Part shown: positions 39,636 to 47,723 of the stretch, one piece after another | Position numbering within the stretch: position 1 is the stretch's first letter | Layout of the letters: the number at the start of each line of letters is the position of its first letter | DNA from: a virus | IMG/VR virus record: IMGVR_UViG_3300034103_001247 | Coordinates: 1-52,650 of that record | Length of the DNA: 52,650 bases | Strand: one strand, 5' to 3' | The notes under the pieces: generated by a model | Told to the model about the DNA's origin: nothing | What the model saw: only the letters and a program-made list of their open reading frames with translations | Databases searched by the model: none | Translations under genes and position numbers: made by a program

Positions 39636-40613
39636 ATGGCCGTCACCAAACAATCATATGCCGCCGTTGCGCCTTGGACAATCATTCAAGTCACAGATGC
39701 AGTACGAGATGCCTTTATTGGCGCCGGGTTAATGACAGCCTGGCACGACTCTTTTTCTTCTGGTGGCAGAGAACACCGGGTTTTAGAGATTACTTATGAT
39801 GCCGCCAAAACTTACGGTAAAACATACTACTGGTTCTCGTTCGATGGAACTGGAGTCTGGGTTAGAACCAGTACAGGGTGGAATGTTACATCCAAGATTC
39901 CAGCAGGTGTTGGTGGTGCTGGTACGCAATATGTAGATTGGTTTAGCACTAATACTGCTAATCTTGACTCAGCGTTTGCACTTCTGGCGATTTCCACATC
40001 AATTAGCTTCTCAATTACCCGTTACACATCAAGTGGGCGAAGCTTTTTTGTACTCAGGACCGGTTCAACATATCAAACAATTACGATTGACCCTCCCGGT
40101 ACAGCTTTTAGGGCGTTTTACAACTTAAACCTTGGATACCATAGCGGTATCTACAAGGTTTTTGCATCGGATAGGCGAGTTCGGGTAAACTCCATTCACC
40201 GTAACAGACGGGAGCTTCTTATTGGTTCAAGTATAGGCACGTCTTCTCAGGGGCATTCTTTTGATGTAAACTGCACGGTGTATAGCATTCCAGTTAATTT
40301 TGGTTCAACTGGCATTGCAGAGTTTCCTCAAGAAGGTTTTGTCTTACCCGGTTGGACAACAGATGCAAATCCGAGTGCGGGCTCAAACTTTAACCCCGTG
40401 TTCAATGGTATTCGGCTCACTAGCGCACATTCAACGGATTTACCAGCAGACTTCGGCATTTCTTCTATTAAAAATAGCAACATCTTGGCAATACAAGACA
40501 ATGCCACGGTAACTGCCGGGGTAGAAGAATACGAGATATTAACGTTTGCAAACAGCGGGTCTATCGGAGGTATAACTAGCAACCCAGTATTCCTCGCACG
40601 GATAGTCGGATGA
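39636..40613 (+). CDS. Fibre-associated structural protein
   Basis: 325 residues, five bases after fibre A. Beta-rich with many Ser, Thr and aromatics: PWTIIQVTDAVRDAFIGAGLMTAWHDSFSSGGREHRVLEITYD, then TYYWFSFDGTGVWVRTSTGWNV. This N-terminal part is like phage tail proteins that recur next to fibres. No enzyme motif. Codon use is more AT-rich than that of the structural genes further upstream. Stop and next start overlap (ATGA). Likely a receptor-binding or fibre tip part. Confidence 0.6.
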   Translation: MAVTKQSYAAVAPWTIIQVTDAVRDAFIGAGLMTAWHDSFSSGGREHRVLEITYDAAKTYGKTYYWFSFDGTGVWVRTSTGWNVTSKIPAGVGGAGTQYVDWFSTNTANLDSAFALLAISTSISFSITRYTSSGRSFFVLRTGSTYQTITIDPPGTAFRAFYNLNLGYHSGIYKVFASDRRVRVNSIHRNRRELLIGSSIGTSSQGHSFDVNCTVYSIPVNFGSTGIAEFPQEGFVLPGWTTDANPSAGSNFNPVFNGIRLTSAHSTDLPADFGISSIKNSNILAIQDNATVTAGVEEYEILTFANSGSIGGITSNPVFLARIVG

Positions 40614-40885
40614 GCATAACCACAGCACAGAGCATATCGGGAGCACTTTGGGATAGTGGATCTTTTGCGGGGTCAATTATTGCTCTGAGAGATCTTGGCC
40701 CACAATCGAGAGTAGCTCCAGCGGGGTTTACCGTGCAAATTACCGGCGTTAACCCTGTGACACCTAGTATCGGAAATGCCGGGGGCATCAACTTTGTAAC
40801 AGCCGGATTTGATCCAGTTGTTGTTGCCACCCTTCAAGTTGTACTAAGATCCACAGGTCAAATATGGCCAGTAGGCTTTAGTTAA
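40610..40885 (+). CDS. Small fibre-locus protein
   Basis: 91 residues, translation coupled to the previous gene (ATGA). SITTAQSISGALWDSGSFAGSIIALRDLG, then beta strands (VAPAGFTVQITGVNPVTPS). No motif recognised. May complete the structure of the protein before it. Confidence 0.55.
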   Translation: MSITTAQSISGALWDSGSFAGSIIALRDLGPQSRVAPAGFTVQITGVNPVTPSIGNAGGINFVTAGFDPVVVATLQVVLRSTGQIWPVGFS

Positions 40886-40905
40886 CACTGCCCCGTTGTC
40901 CCAAA

Positions 40906-40914
40906 GGGTATAAC
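40906..40914 (+). promoter_or_regulatory. GGGTATAAC variant motif (putative phage promoter)
   Basis: One base off GGGTAAAAC, 42 nt before ATG 40948, in the first gap after a run of tightly packed genes. Confidence 0.45.
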
Positions 40915-40947
40915 TTTCAATAAGAGTCGAAAAACCCTAAGGAGAGT

Positions 40948-42264
40948 ATGTCTCAAACCACCTTGGTTCTACGAAGTACAGACGAGAAAAAAAGACCGAA
41001 CCCCCTTACTTTACAGGACGGGCAGCTAGCTGCAAACATAGGTACTGAAGAACCTGGTTTATACTTCGCAGACACTGAGGGTAATCTCAGAAAGGTCGGT
41101 CCGTGCCATGTTGGCCCAGAACCCCCAAACTCTGGGGTTTCAGCCCCATACTTCTTGGGTCTGTGCCTAGGGGAGCTATGGTACGACACAACTGAAGGGT
41201 CTCTCAATGTTTGGAATGGCTTCTCATGGAACTCTATTCAACGGGACCCTCCCCAAGGTGCCACAGGAGTTTCGGGGGCAGTCGGGGCAACGGGTGCAGT
41301 CGGGGCAACGGGTGCGTCGGGTGTTGGAGTTGTAGGGGCGACAGGAGCCGTTGGTGCTACGGGCGTTGGAATAACCGGGGCGACAGGCGTTGGAGTAGCT
41401 GGGGCTACTGGAGCAACCGGTCCGATTGGGGTTACAGGGCCAACTGGCCCAGTCGGTGAAACCGGTCTAATTGGTGCGTCCGGGGCGACGGGAGCCGTTG
41501 GTGCGTCCGGGGCGACGGGAGCCGTTGGTGCAACCGGGGCGACGGGGGCGACAGGCGTTGGAGTAGCTGGGGCTACTGGAGCAACCGGTCCGATTGGGGT
41601 TACAGGGCCAACTGGCCCAGTCGGTGAAACCGGTCTAATTGGTGCGTCCGGGGCGACGGGGGTTGGAACAACTGGGGCCACGGGGGCGGTAGGCGCAACC
41701 GGGGCGGGGGCCACGGGGGCCACGGGAGCGACGGGAGTGGGGGCGGCGGGTGCGACTGGTGCCTCGGGAGTGAGTGGAAAAACTATACTCTCTGGGCCAG
41801 GGTCGCCAGGCTTAGCTCTTGGATTCGTGGGGGACTTCTATATTGATACAACCAATTCAACTTTCTATGGGCCAAAGACTGAAAGTACTTGGGGTACTTT
41901 CGTTTCTTTAGTTGGACCCGTGGGTCCCACTGGGCCACAGGCAACCGAAGACTCTCCAACTACCCTAACTTACGCGGCCACGGTGAACCTGGACATGGGT
42001 GTCTTAGCCGGTAAAATGGCCACCCTTGTCCTTGCTGGCCCAGTTACGTTTACGACAAGCAATCTCGAAGCCGGACGAGAAGTATCAATTCGGATCATTT
42101 GTGACAGCACATCCCGTGCGTTCACCTTCCCGAGCTGGATATTCACTCAGTCACCGGCTACGGTGCCCTCAACTATTGCGGCAGGTAAAACAGCGATTCT
42201 CAGCGTGCGCTTCTGGGGGACGTCTAATGATGACGCTACGGCAGTTTACACGGTGCAGGGGTAA
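40948..42264 (+). CDS. Collagen-like tail fibre protein B
   Basis: 438 residues. ATG 40948 with AAGGAGAG upstream. Anchor domain (residues 1-95) nearly as in fibre A, including the shared stretches [11 protein letters not shown] and [18 protein letters not shown]. Residues about 105-275 are Gly-X-Y repeats ([18 protein letters not shown]). A tip follows with [36 protein letters not shown], a segment typical of the end of phage collagen-like fibres, and a C-terminal beta domain that ends TAVYTVQG. Probably an alternative or second fibre on the same attachment site as A. Confidence 0.83.
   Translation: MSQTTLVLRSTDEKKRPNPLTLQDGQLAANIGTEEPGLYFADTEGNLRKVGPCHVGPEPPNSGVSAPYFLGLCLGELWYDTTEGSLNVWNGFSWNSIQRDPPQGATGVSGAVGATGAVGATGASGVGVVGATGAVGATGVGITGATGVGVAGATGATGPIGVTGPTGPVGETGLIGASGATGAVGASGATGAVGATGATGATGVGVAGATGATGPIGVTGPTGPVGETGLIGASGATGVGTTGATGAVGATGAGATGATGATGVGAAGATGASGVSGKTILSGPGSPGLALGFVGDFYIDTTNSTFYGPKTESTWGTFVSLVGPVGPTGPQATEDSPTTLTYAATVNLDMGVLAGKMATLVLAGPVTFTTSNLEAGREVSIRIICDSTSRAFTFPSWIFTQSPATVPSTIAAGKTAILSVRFWGTSNDDATAVYTVQG
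41391..41660 (+). repeat. Two copies of a roughly 100-nt unit in the collagen region of fibre B
   Basis: The stretch from about 41391 recurs from about 41560 (GGAGTAGCTGGGGCTACTGG through GGTGCGTCCGGGGCGACGGG), with a GCGTCC/GCAACC-rich spacer between. In-frame expansion of the collagen stalk. Confidence 0.85.
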
Positions 42265-42433
42265 GAGGACGAGAGGTTGGCTAAATAAAAACGCATTAAC
42301 CAGCGATATCTACAACATTACCTTCGGAGCGTCAGGCAAGACCGGGACGTTGCAGTACACTGCGGCTACTGGTGTGCTGTCTGCGGGCAGCCAAATAAGC
42401 GGTGGGACGATCACGATTACCATCAATCAGTAG
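42265..42433 (+). pseudogene. Orphan fibre-like coding stretch after fibre B
   Basis: One base out of frame with fibre B, the sequence after its stop reads WLNKNALTSDIYNITFGASG, then a stretch that ends AGSQISGGTITITINQ and a stop at 42433. This looks like a beta-rich fibre end. There is no ATG or GTG start of its own. Either a remnant of a lost fibre tip or an extension reached by frameshift. Confidence 0.4.
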
Positions 42434-42496
42434 GGGCCGAACACTCACTTAGGATGCTTAAACTAAAAGTCAACGAAAACCAGGATTTGTACTATT

Positions 42497-43258
42497 TCAA
42501 AAATCCAGAGAAAGATCCTCCGTGTCACATTTGGAGAAAGATCCAAGAACTTCCTCAGAAGTTTTATAACCCTCGCACCCTTTTGACCGATTAGCCGAGG
42601 AGCACACCAAAGAAAAATTAGCCTTTGCAAGGTGATAGCTTTTCCAGTCTTTCCATAGGGCTTTGTCCTTAAACTCCTTCGCCGTGGGTGGGCCAACCAG
42701 AAAAATATCTACGTAGGTTAACGAGTTTAGTTTAACGAACGAGTCTGCAATTTCAGCAAAAGACAAACCCACATGGTCCACGTCGGTTTTCATGCCCCTT
42801 CTTAGGTTCTTTCCCGTCAGGTAACAAGTTGCCGGAAGACATACAGAGTCTCGAAAGTCCCTCAGCTGTTGAGAAACCCCGCTCCTCATGGCCGCCTTCA
42901 CAGCATTAAAATGTTTCTCCTCTAAGCTTGCGCTTGTTGCGATTTTCTTCGGAGGGTACAAAAAGTCGATAAGTTTCTTCTTGGGTATCGGTTGCTTGGA
43001 GCCACCTCTTTCGAGGCTTAGCATTTTCACTCTCATGCCGCCAGCGATATCAACATTCCTGAGATAGAGCTTAACTTCCGGGTCTGTAGACAACTTTTCC
43101 CAAGTAGGTGTGACTCGGCACGACCTTAGAACGAAGTCTTTTGGTTCACCGATAAGCTGGGAATTTACTCGGTGGTTCTCTATAATTCTACTCAGTTTAT
43201 CTGTGTAATCTTTTTTGGTTAGTCCGAATGTTTGTTTGCCGAGTGTGTCGCTCATCAA
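42497..43258 (-). CDS. HNH/DUF3223-like protein on the minus strand
   Basis: 253 residues, the only minus-strand gene. Its second half has the DUF3223 pattern: FNAVKAAM (117-124), CYLTGK (145-150), DVDHVGLSFAEI (159-170), W..YH (205-209) and a late SANRSKG. A Cys-centred treble clef with a DH pair suggests an HNH-type DNA nuclease. The N-terminal half is basic. It reads against all its neighbours and ends near a broken fibre stretch, which fits a free-standing mobile endonuclease, though a plain phage gene is possible. A GGGTAAA motif in the right orientation precedes it. Confidence 0.65.
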   Translation of the reverse strand: MMSDTLGKQTFGLTKKDYTDKLSRIIENHRVNSQLIGEPKDFVLRSCRVTPTWEKLSTDPEVKLYLRNVDIAGGMRVKMLSLERGGSKQPIPKKKLIDFLYPPKKIATSASLEEKHFNAVKAAMRSGVSQQLRDFRDSVCLPATCYLTGKNLRRGMKTDVDHVGLSFAEIADSFVKLNSLTYVDIFLVGPPTAKEFKDKALWKDWKSYHLAKANFSLVCSSANRSKGCEGYKTSEEVLGSFSKCDTEDLSLDF

Positions 43259-43275
43259 GTAGGTTCGTGTAAGAA

Positions 43276-43284
43276 GCTTTACCC
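43276..43284 (-). promoter_or_regulatory. GGGTAAAGC motif on the minus strand
   Basis: Reads GGGTAAAGC on the minus strand, 26 nt before the start of the minus-strand gene. Its orientation matches the gene, which supports a promoter or leader role. Confidence 0.55.
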
Positions 43285-43329
43285 TTGGCTTAACAGCGCT
43301 AAACTCCAGGTAGAAACAACTAGCTAAAT

Positions 43330-43704
43330 GTGACCGAGGACACCTCCGTAATACGACAGCGAGGCGATCTAAAGTACTTAGTAGGAACTGAGGTTGAGTG
43401 CTCAGGTAGAGTGAAAGAGTTTCGACCCCATGTGAAGAGAAAAGATCTTGATTCTCTGTGCCTTGTCAACGTTTTTGTAACCCCTTTGCCCCTGGGGGAG
43501 TCTATATACCTTGATCACTTATGGGTATTGAAAAAGCAGTTTAAAGTAGTGGGAAGTGTACCACAGAAAAACGAGCGTATACACTTCATCGGCAAAGTTT
43601 ACTCCTACAAGAGGATAGGAGGGAAGTCAATTGACAGGGGCTTATTCGGACTCGAAGATTTCGGAATCCTCCCCGTAACTCTCACTGAAGACTATGAAAA
43701 TTGA
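43330..43704 (+). CDS. Unrecognised beta-rich protein, possibly OB-fold
   Basis: 124 residues from GTG 43330 (the ATG at 43328 is out of frame). Strands: LVGTEVECSGRVKEF, DSLCLVNVFVTPL, FKVVGSVPQKNERIHFIGKVYSYKR. The order of strands and the G.V motifs recall an OB-fold nucleic-acid binder, which would suit the DNA metabolism island that it opens, but this is inferred from pattern only. Overlaps the next gene. Confidence 0.55.
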   Translation: MTEDTSVIRQRGDLKYLVGTEVECSGRVKEFRPHVKRKDLDSLCLVNVFVTPLPLGESIYLDHLWVLKKQFKVVGSVPQKNERIHFIGKVYSYKRIGGKSIDRGLFGLEDFGILPVTLTEDYEN

Positions 43705-43969
43705 AGTCGAAAGCCACGACCACGACGGACGAACTTACTTTGAGTTTGTTCTGCAAGACGGACCGGGAAACCGAGAGAGAGTCCGAGGCTACGCAACAGA
43801 CCTAATCGTTGCTTTCACGAAGGTGATAGAATGGCACGAAAGGATCGAGAGGGAGTACCGTGACGCCCAGAGTTTACCTCCCTTAGAGGCAACCTACAAT
43901 GAAGCTGAAGCGGACGACCCCGCCTTAGAAACTTACCTAAACAGTGAAACCAACAGAGTTAGAGTTTAA
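43694..43969 (+). CDS. Unrecognised 91-residue protein
   Basis: Overlaps both neighbours by a few codons, so it is part of the same coupled unit. KIEVESHDHDGRTYFEFVLQDG, then a helix (ATDLIVAFTKVIEWHERIEREYRDA). Its acidic end has no motif. Function unknown. Confidence 0.55.
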   Translation: MKIEVESHDHDGRTYFEFVLQDGPGNRERVRGYATDLIVAFTKVIEWHERIEREYRDAQSLPPLEATYNEAEADDPALETYLNSETNRVRV

Positions 43970-44564
43970 AGAGCTCAAGCGAAAATCGTCAGAATGGGCG
44001 AAAGAGCGCCTTGCTGATACAAAAACCGTAGTCATTGACTGCGAAACCACGGGAATTCTGAGAAACGACCCCACAACGGAAATTGTTCAACTCACTGTAA
44101 CAAACACCGCTATGCGACCGTTGTTTTCCATGCTGATAAAACCCGCTCAGCCAATGAGTGACCAGCTAGTTGGGATACACGGTATATCCAACGACATGGT
44201 TAGTGAGAGCCCTGTCTTCCCTCAAGTTGCAAAGCTAATATCCTTTGTACTCGAAAACAAGCACGTTGTAGCGTATAACGCAGACTTTGACATTGCCCTT
44301 TTAGTACACTTGTATAAGAAGTATAACATGGCGGTTCCCAAATTTTCGGGGGCGAGTTGTTGCATGGACAGGTACTCAGAGTGGAGGGGTGAGTGGAACG
44401 AAAGCAAGGGCGGTGTGCGCTGGCAGAAACTTCCAAACTTGTCCGGGTTGCCCGCACACGACGCCCTTGCAGATTGCATATCTACCGTTCGTATTATGGA
44501 TCTCATGGCGAAAGGTTTAGACCTTGCCGCATTAAGCTCTGACGAAATTTCTCTCGACTTTTGA
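43944..44564 (+). CDS. DEDDh-type 3'-5' exonuclease
   Basis: 206 residues from GTG 43944. Exo I VVIDCETTG (D32, E34), Exo II VVAYNADFDIALL (D114 or D116) and Exo III LPAHDALADC (H172, D177): the five catalytic positions of the DEDDh family that includes the proofreading subunit of DNA polymerase III and RNase T. The IHGIS motif of this family is also present (78-82). It removes nucleotides from 3' ends; here it may proofread, trim or recycle host DNA. A small cysteine pair (SCCMDRYSEWRG) is unusual. Confidence 0.88.
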   Translation: MKPTELEFKELKRKSSEWAKERLADTKTVVIDCETTGILRNDPTTEIVQLTVTNTAMRPLFSMLIKPAQPMSDQLVGIHGISNDMVSESPVFPQVAKLISFVLENKHVVAYNADFDIALLVHLYKKYNMAVPKFSGASCCMDRYSEWRGEWNESKGGVRWQKLPNLSGLPAHDALADCISTVRIMDLMAKGLDLAALSSDEISLDF

Positions 44565-44569
44565 ATACA

Positions 44570-44941
44570 ATGTTTGGTACAATTACCTTTCTCTACGAGC
44601 CTTCCACCGAGGGGTTCCCAGCTTTCATTGACGCCGAAGATCCATCCGACCCACGAGTATCTATACAGTTTTCGTCTGAGGCGGACCTTAGCGAAATGAT
44701 TGAGAATTTTGAGCGGTTCTTGAGAGCAATAGGCTACCCGTTAGACTACGACGAGTTTCTTGCATTGTCCTCGGGTGAAGAGTCACAAAGGGGGAATGAG
44801 CCCGTGGAACACCCTTTTTTCAGTGTTCAAGATCCGGCTATTAAGATCAATGACTCCACTGCCGTAGCCACTATGGCTGAGATTGTCGCGGGGATTGCTG
44901 ATAGACTCGAAGCCCGTCTAACCTCACAGGGAGCTTCTTGA
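44570..44941 (+). CDS. Unrecognised 123-residue acidic protein
   Basis: Start chosen as ATG 44570, six bases after the exonuclease stop; TTG 44561 is possible. FGTITFLYEPSTEGFPAFIDAEDPSDPRVSIQFSSEADLSEMIENFERFL gives alternating strands and a helix. Acidic, soluble, no known motif. One base separates it from thyX. Confidence 0.55.
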   Translation: MFGTITFLYEPSTEGFPAFIDAEDPSDPRVSIQFSSEADLSEMIENFERFLRAIGYPLDYDEFLALSSGEESQRGNEPVEHPFFSVQDPAIKINDSTAVATMAEIVAGIADRLEARLTSQGAS

Positions 44942-44942
44942 C

Positions 44943-45746
44943 ATGGAGAATAACAATCCGTGGTTCATCGAAGGCTCCAGCAAATCTCGCCTTGTAAGCA
45001 CCACCCCCCAAGGGGAGGAGCTGATAGCATACATCGCACGCGTAACGAGCAAAGACCAGAGCAACCCTAAAATTGAGCATCTGCTCAAGTACTGTGCGAA
45101 AGAGGGCCACTGGAGCGTGTTTGACCAGGCCGACCTCACCGTGGAAGTTGTAACACCGCTTGCAATTTCTGTTCAGGTTCTTAGGCATAGTTCGTTCAAA
45201 TTTCAGCAGTTTTCGGGGCGGTATGAGAACCAAGAAATGATGCGCAAGCATACGGAGGACTTACCAACATTCAAGGATCTCTTCTACATGCCTGAACAGG
45301 CGCGGTTGCAAGACACCAAGAACCGGCAAAACAGTTTTGTAGCCGAGGACCCCAGCCTCACAGACTTTATGTTGGCTGAGTTTGAGTTTGCGTATAAAGC
45401 AGCGCTCCAGTCCTACACAAACCTTCTGGACAAGGGCATCGCAAAAGAGATGGCCCGATTTGTGTTACCAGAAGGGGTTTACACTCGCATGTACCTGAAG
45501 GGAAGCGTCCGCTCCTTCATTCACTACATCGGAGTGAGAGACGATGAAGGTGTGGCACAGTGGGAGCACGTTGAGCTAGCACGGGCAGTTCGAACAATCT
45601 TCTCAACACAGTTTCCGACCATCTATCGCTCTCTGTTCGATGAGAAGACACAAAAGCCCTTATACGCTGAAGACGTGAAGGATCGTGAGATTTTGAAACT
45701 AAAGGCCGAAGTTGAGATCTTAAGAGCACAATTACCCCTAACATGA
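44943..45746 (+). CDS. thyX: FAD-dependent thymidylate synthase (ThyX)
   Basis: 267 residues. Makes dTMP from dUMP using methylene-tetrahydrofolate and FAD. The ThyX signature is at 81-94, RHSSFKFQQFSGRY, where the usual form is RHR followed by seven residues and S.RY. The third position is Ser instead of Arg, while R93 and Y94 remain. FVLPEGVYTRMYLKGSVRSFIHYI later in the protein is the second dUMP-binding part. Common in cyanobacterial and other phages. Translated with the next gene (ATGA overlap). Confidence 0.93.
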   Translation: MENNNPWFIEGSSKSRLVSTTPQGEELIAYIARVTSKDQSNPKIEHLLKYCAKEGHWSVFDQADLTVEVVTPLAISVQVLRHSSFKFQQFSGRYENQEMMRKHTEDLPTFKDLFYMPEQARLQDTKNRQNSFVAEDPSLTDFMLAEFEFAYKAALQSYTNLLDKGIAKEMARFVLPEGVYTRMYLKGSVRSFIHYIGVRDDEGVAQWEHVELARAVRTIFSTQFPTIYRSLFDEKTQKPLYAEDVKDREILKLKAEVEILRAQLPLT

Positions 45747-45976
45747 ATAATCAAATCGCAAAAGGATTCTGGAAGATTGCGGAGGATTCCCCCCCGGTCG
45801 ACAAAGAATACTGGGTCGCATTCTCGGATAGGAGTGGGGACTTTCAAGTGTCAAATTGTGACGTGTGGCTCTTTAAATCAGGTGAATGGCACAGTTTATC
45901 TGACTCGCGATTTTCCGAGGAAGAAGTTGGCCTTCCGGCATACTACATAGACTTACCTATGCCGAAAACAATATAG
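45743..45976 (+). CDS. Small protein, DUF551-like
   Basis: 77 residues, start overlapping the thyX stop. WKIAEDSPPVDKEYWVAFSDRSGDF, a W.S..EWH segment and YYIDLPMPKT resemble the short W/P-rich DUF551 proteins of phages: P....Y..A.SD, then W, then a terminal P-P motif. Function unknown. Confidence 0.55.
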   Translation: MNNQIAKGFWKIAEDSPPVDKEYWVAFSDRSGDFQVSNCDVWLFKSGEWHSLSDSRFSEEEVGLPAYYIDLPMPKTI

Positions 45977-45985
45977 TTTACGAAT

Positions 45986-46018
45986 AGCGGTAGAACCTAG
46001 AATAAGGGTGCTACCGCT
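45986..46018 (+). promoter_or_regulatory. Hairpin upstream of the FEN-type nuclease gene
   Basis: AGCGGTAG (45986-45993) pairs perfectly with CTACCGCT (46011-46018), loop of 17 nt, ending eight bases before ATG 46026. A GGTAGAACC variant of the GGGTAAAAC motif is inside. No good ribosome binding site is seen, so the stem may control translation. Confidence 0.5.
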
Positions 46019-46025
46019 GAATTAT

Positions 46026-47009
46026 ATGAGTGAAAGTGAAACGCCAAGACCAAAATTAGAGTCCTACTTTAAGCTCGATAGTAACCCCGCCCCACTCGTA
46101 GTTGTTGATTTCCACGTTTATTTACACGACGTGAAACGGTGGTTCGAAGATAAAGTCGAGGGGTCTGTAAATAAGGATGTAGAGGACAAACTGATAAAAG
46201 GGTGTTGGGCCCTAAAAATTAACCGGGGGCCAGATATGCTCCCGAGGCACCCCTACCGTATAGTCGTGGTTGCGGATAGTCGGTTCAAAGACACAGGGAA
46301 CTACTGGCGCGACCGGGTCATGATAGAGTCCACAGAAGTTCAGACCGCCTGGGTAGAATATGCCGAGAAGAAAGGAAAAAACATATCAGAAATTCCAACT
46401 AATTACAAAGGTACTCGGGGGGACAAGACAGATACGTTTTGGCGCATCTTTGACATAGGGTGGGAATACGTCAACAAGTACTATCCGGTGTTCTCTCAGG
46501 AAGGTTTTGAGGCCGATGATATTGCCGGGGCCGTTTATCGGCTTTCTCGAGATAGCGAACCAGGGTCTGTTGTAAGAGACCGGCAAATTTTGCTATCCAC
46601 CCTAGACAGAGATTGGTCTCAACTTGTAGATGAAGACATTGGAGTGTATTTCGCAAACACTCGTGTCCCCTTCCCAAAAGAGAAAATTCAAGCAAGACTT
46701 GTAGATAATGCAGGTGTAATTGAGCATACTAAATGGAGGATGGGTTTCGACTTAGACCACCCCAAAAATCTTGCCGACTGGAAAGTTAAATTTGGTGACA
46801 TGGGAGATAATTTGCCACCAGGCAGCCCAAAATCCTTATTCGATTTGACAGAACCCAACCTTGACTACAATATAGAAAAAGACGCCCCATGGTATGAAAA
46901 CCTTGTAGAATGCTTAAATGAACCCGGAGTTAACCTTCGGAGTGACCACTTTGATCAGACCCTAATTCAGTTTGCTAAGGTGGGTTTAGATTCACCAACG
47001 AGACTTTAG
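46026..47009 (+). CDS. 5'-3' exonuclease / FEN-type nuclease
   Basis: 327 residues from ATG 46026; GTG 46008 is in frame but lies in a hairpin loop. PIN/FEN fold markers: PLVVVDFHVYLH near the start, YKGTRGDKTDTF, GFEADDIAG (about 160-168), STLDRDWSQL (D194, D196) and KFGDMGDNLPPG (about 255-266), the acid residues that bind two metal ions. Relatives such as T4 RNase H and T5 exonuclease remove RNA primers and flaps. Its place with an exonuclease and ThyX suits replication. Confidence 0.85.
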   Translation: MSESETPRPKLESYFKLDSNPAPLVVVDFHVYLHDVKRWFEDKVEGSVNKDVEDKLIKGCWALKINRGPDMLPRHPYRIVVVADSRFKDTGNYWRDRVMIESTEVQTAWVEYAEKKGKNISEIPTNYKGTRGDKTDTFWRIFDIGWEYVNKYYPVFSQEGFEADDIAGAVYRLSRDSEPGSVVRDRQILLSTLDRDWSQLVDEDIGVYFANTRVPFPKEKIQARLVDNAGVIEHTKWRMGFDLDHPKNLADWKVKFGDMGDNLPPGSPKSLFDLTEPNLDYNIEKDAPWYENLVECLNEPGVNLRSDHFDQTLIQFAKVGLDSPTRL

Positions 47010-47011
47010 GG

Positions 47012-47029
47012 CGGTAAAACGGGTAAAAC
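47012..47029 (+). promoter_or_regulatory. Two GGTAAAAC motifs in tandem
   Basis: CGGTAAAAC (47012) directly followed by GGGTAAAAC (47021). The second is 31 nt before ATG 47052. Confidence 0.55.
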
Positions 47030-47051
47030 TAGGGAGAATGATTGTGCCGGG

Positions 47052-47723
47052 ATGCAGTCCGACTTATCCTACTTCGCCCATTGTAGTTCAATGGCGCACC
47101 TTCTTCTCGAAGCGTGCGGAGGAAATGCTGCAAGCATTCCTCAGGGTTACCTGGATAACTTTGCCCACGAATTCGCCGATGGAGACGTTTCACTAGTCTC
47201 TGCACTCTCTAAGGTTGAGGGGGTGGAAGACCTGAGTACTGAAGAAGTTGACGAGACCTTAGAGTTGCTACAAAAGGTAAACCCCGATCACTGGCCGTCT
47301 GCAGAGTCCATAGAGAATATTTCCCCCGAAAAGCTCTGGGATAGCGCAAGCGACCCTCAGAGTATTTCAGACGACTTCGTTGAGGATAACCTGGGAACTG
47401 CTGAAAAAGTTGAAAGGGTACTTACAAGCGTTATTGAGAGTGTTTTCGGGGACTCGGTAAACAGCATTCGTGATGCTAAGGGCAAGTACCCATCAAGTTC
47501 GAACGACTTTTTGCAAGTAGACGACGGAACGTTCGCAGGAACTTTTCAGTACGACAGTCACCGTTTCAACTTTGAGATTGCACCAACTGAGCGAGGGTGG
47601 ATTTGCACATATCGCCTAGACGAGTCCTCTCTGGATGCAATTCCCCAAATTGTGAAAGATGTGAAGAGGGACGATAAGAAGAACACTAACGTGAAGAAAA
47701 CCCGTAGCCAAGGGTGGAAATAA
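47052..47723 (+). CDS. Unrecognised 223-residue protein
   Basis: ATG 47052. Helical, acidic first half (SDLSYFAHCSSMAHLLLEACGG, VDETLELLQKVNPDHW, SAEKVERVL-like helices), then a small beta domain (DGTFAGTFQYDSHRFNFEIAPTERGWICTYRLDE). The C-terminus is basic (KRDDKKNTNVKKTRSQGWK). No membrane segment. Its stop overlaps the next start (TAATG), so it is coupled to the tail protein behind it; a tail assembly factor or chaperone is plausible. Confidence 0.6.
   Translation: MQSDLSYFAHCSSMAHLLLEACGGNAASIPQGYLDNFAHEFADGDVSLVSALSKVEGVEDLSTEEVDETLELLQKVNPDHWPSAESIENISPEKLWDSASDPQSISDDFVEDNLGTAEKVERVLTSVIESVFGDSVNSIRDAKGKYPSSSNDFLQVDDGTFAGTFQYDSHRFNFEIAPTERGWICTYRLDESSLDAIPQIVKDVKRDDKKNTNVKKTRSQGWK

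Noticed and set aside
41211-41459. Gly/Arg/Ser-rich plus-strand frames inside the collagen genes
   Set aside because: Other-frame readings of the same GGGGCGACGGG repeats.
39061-41660. CRISPR-like array
   Set aside because: The repeats are continuous coding collagen units with no spacers.
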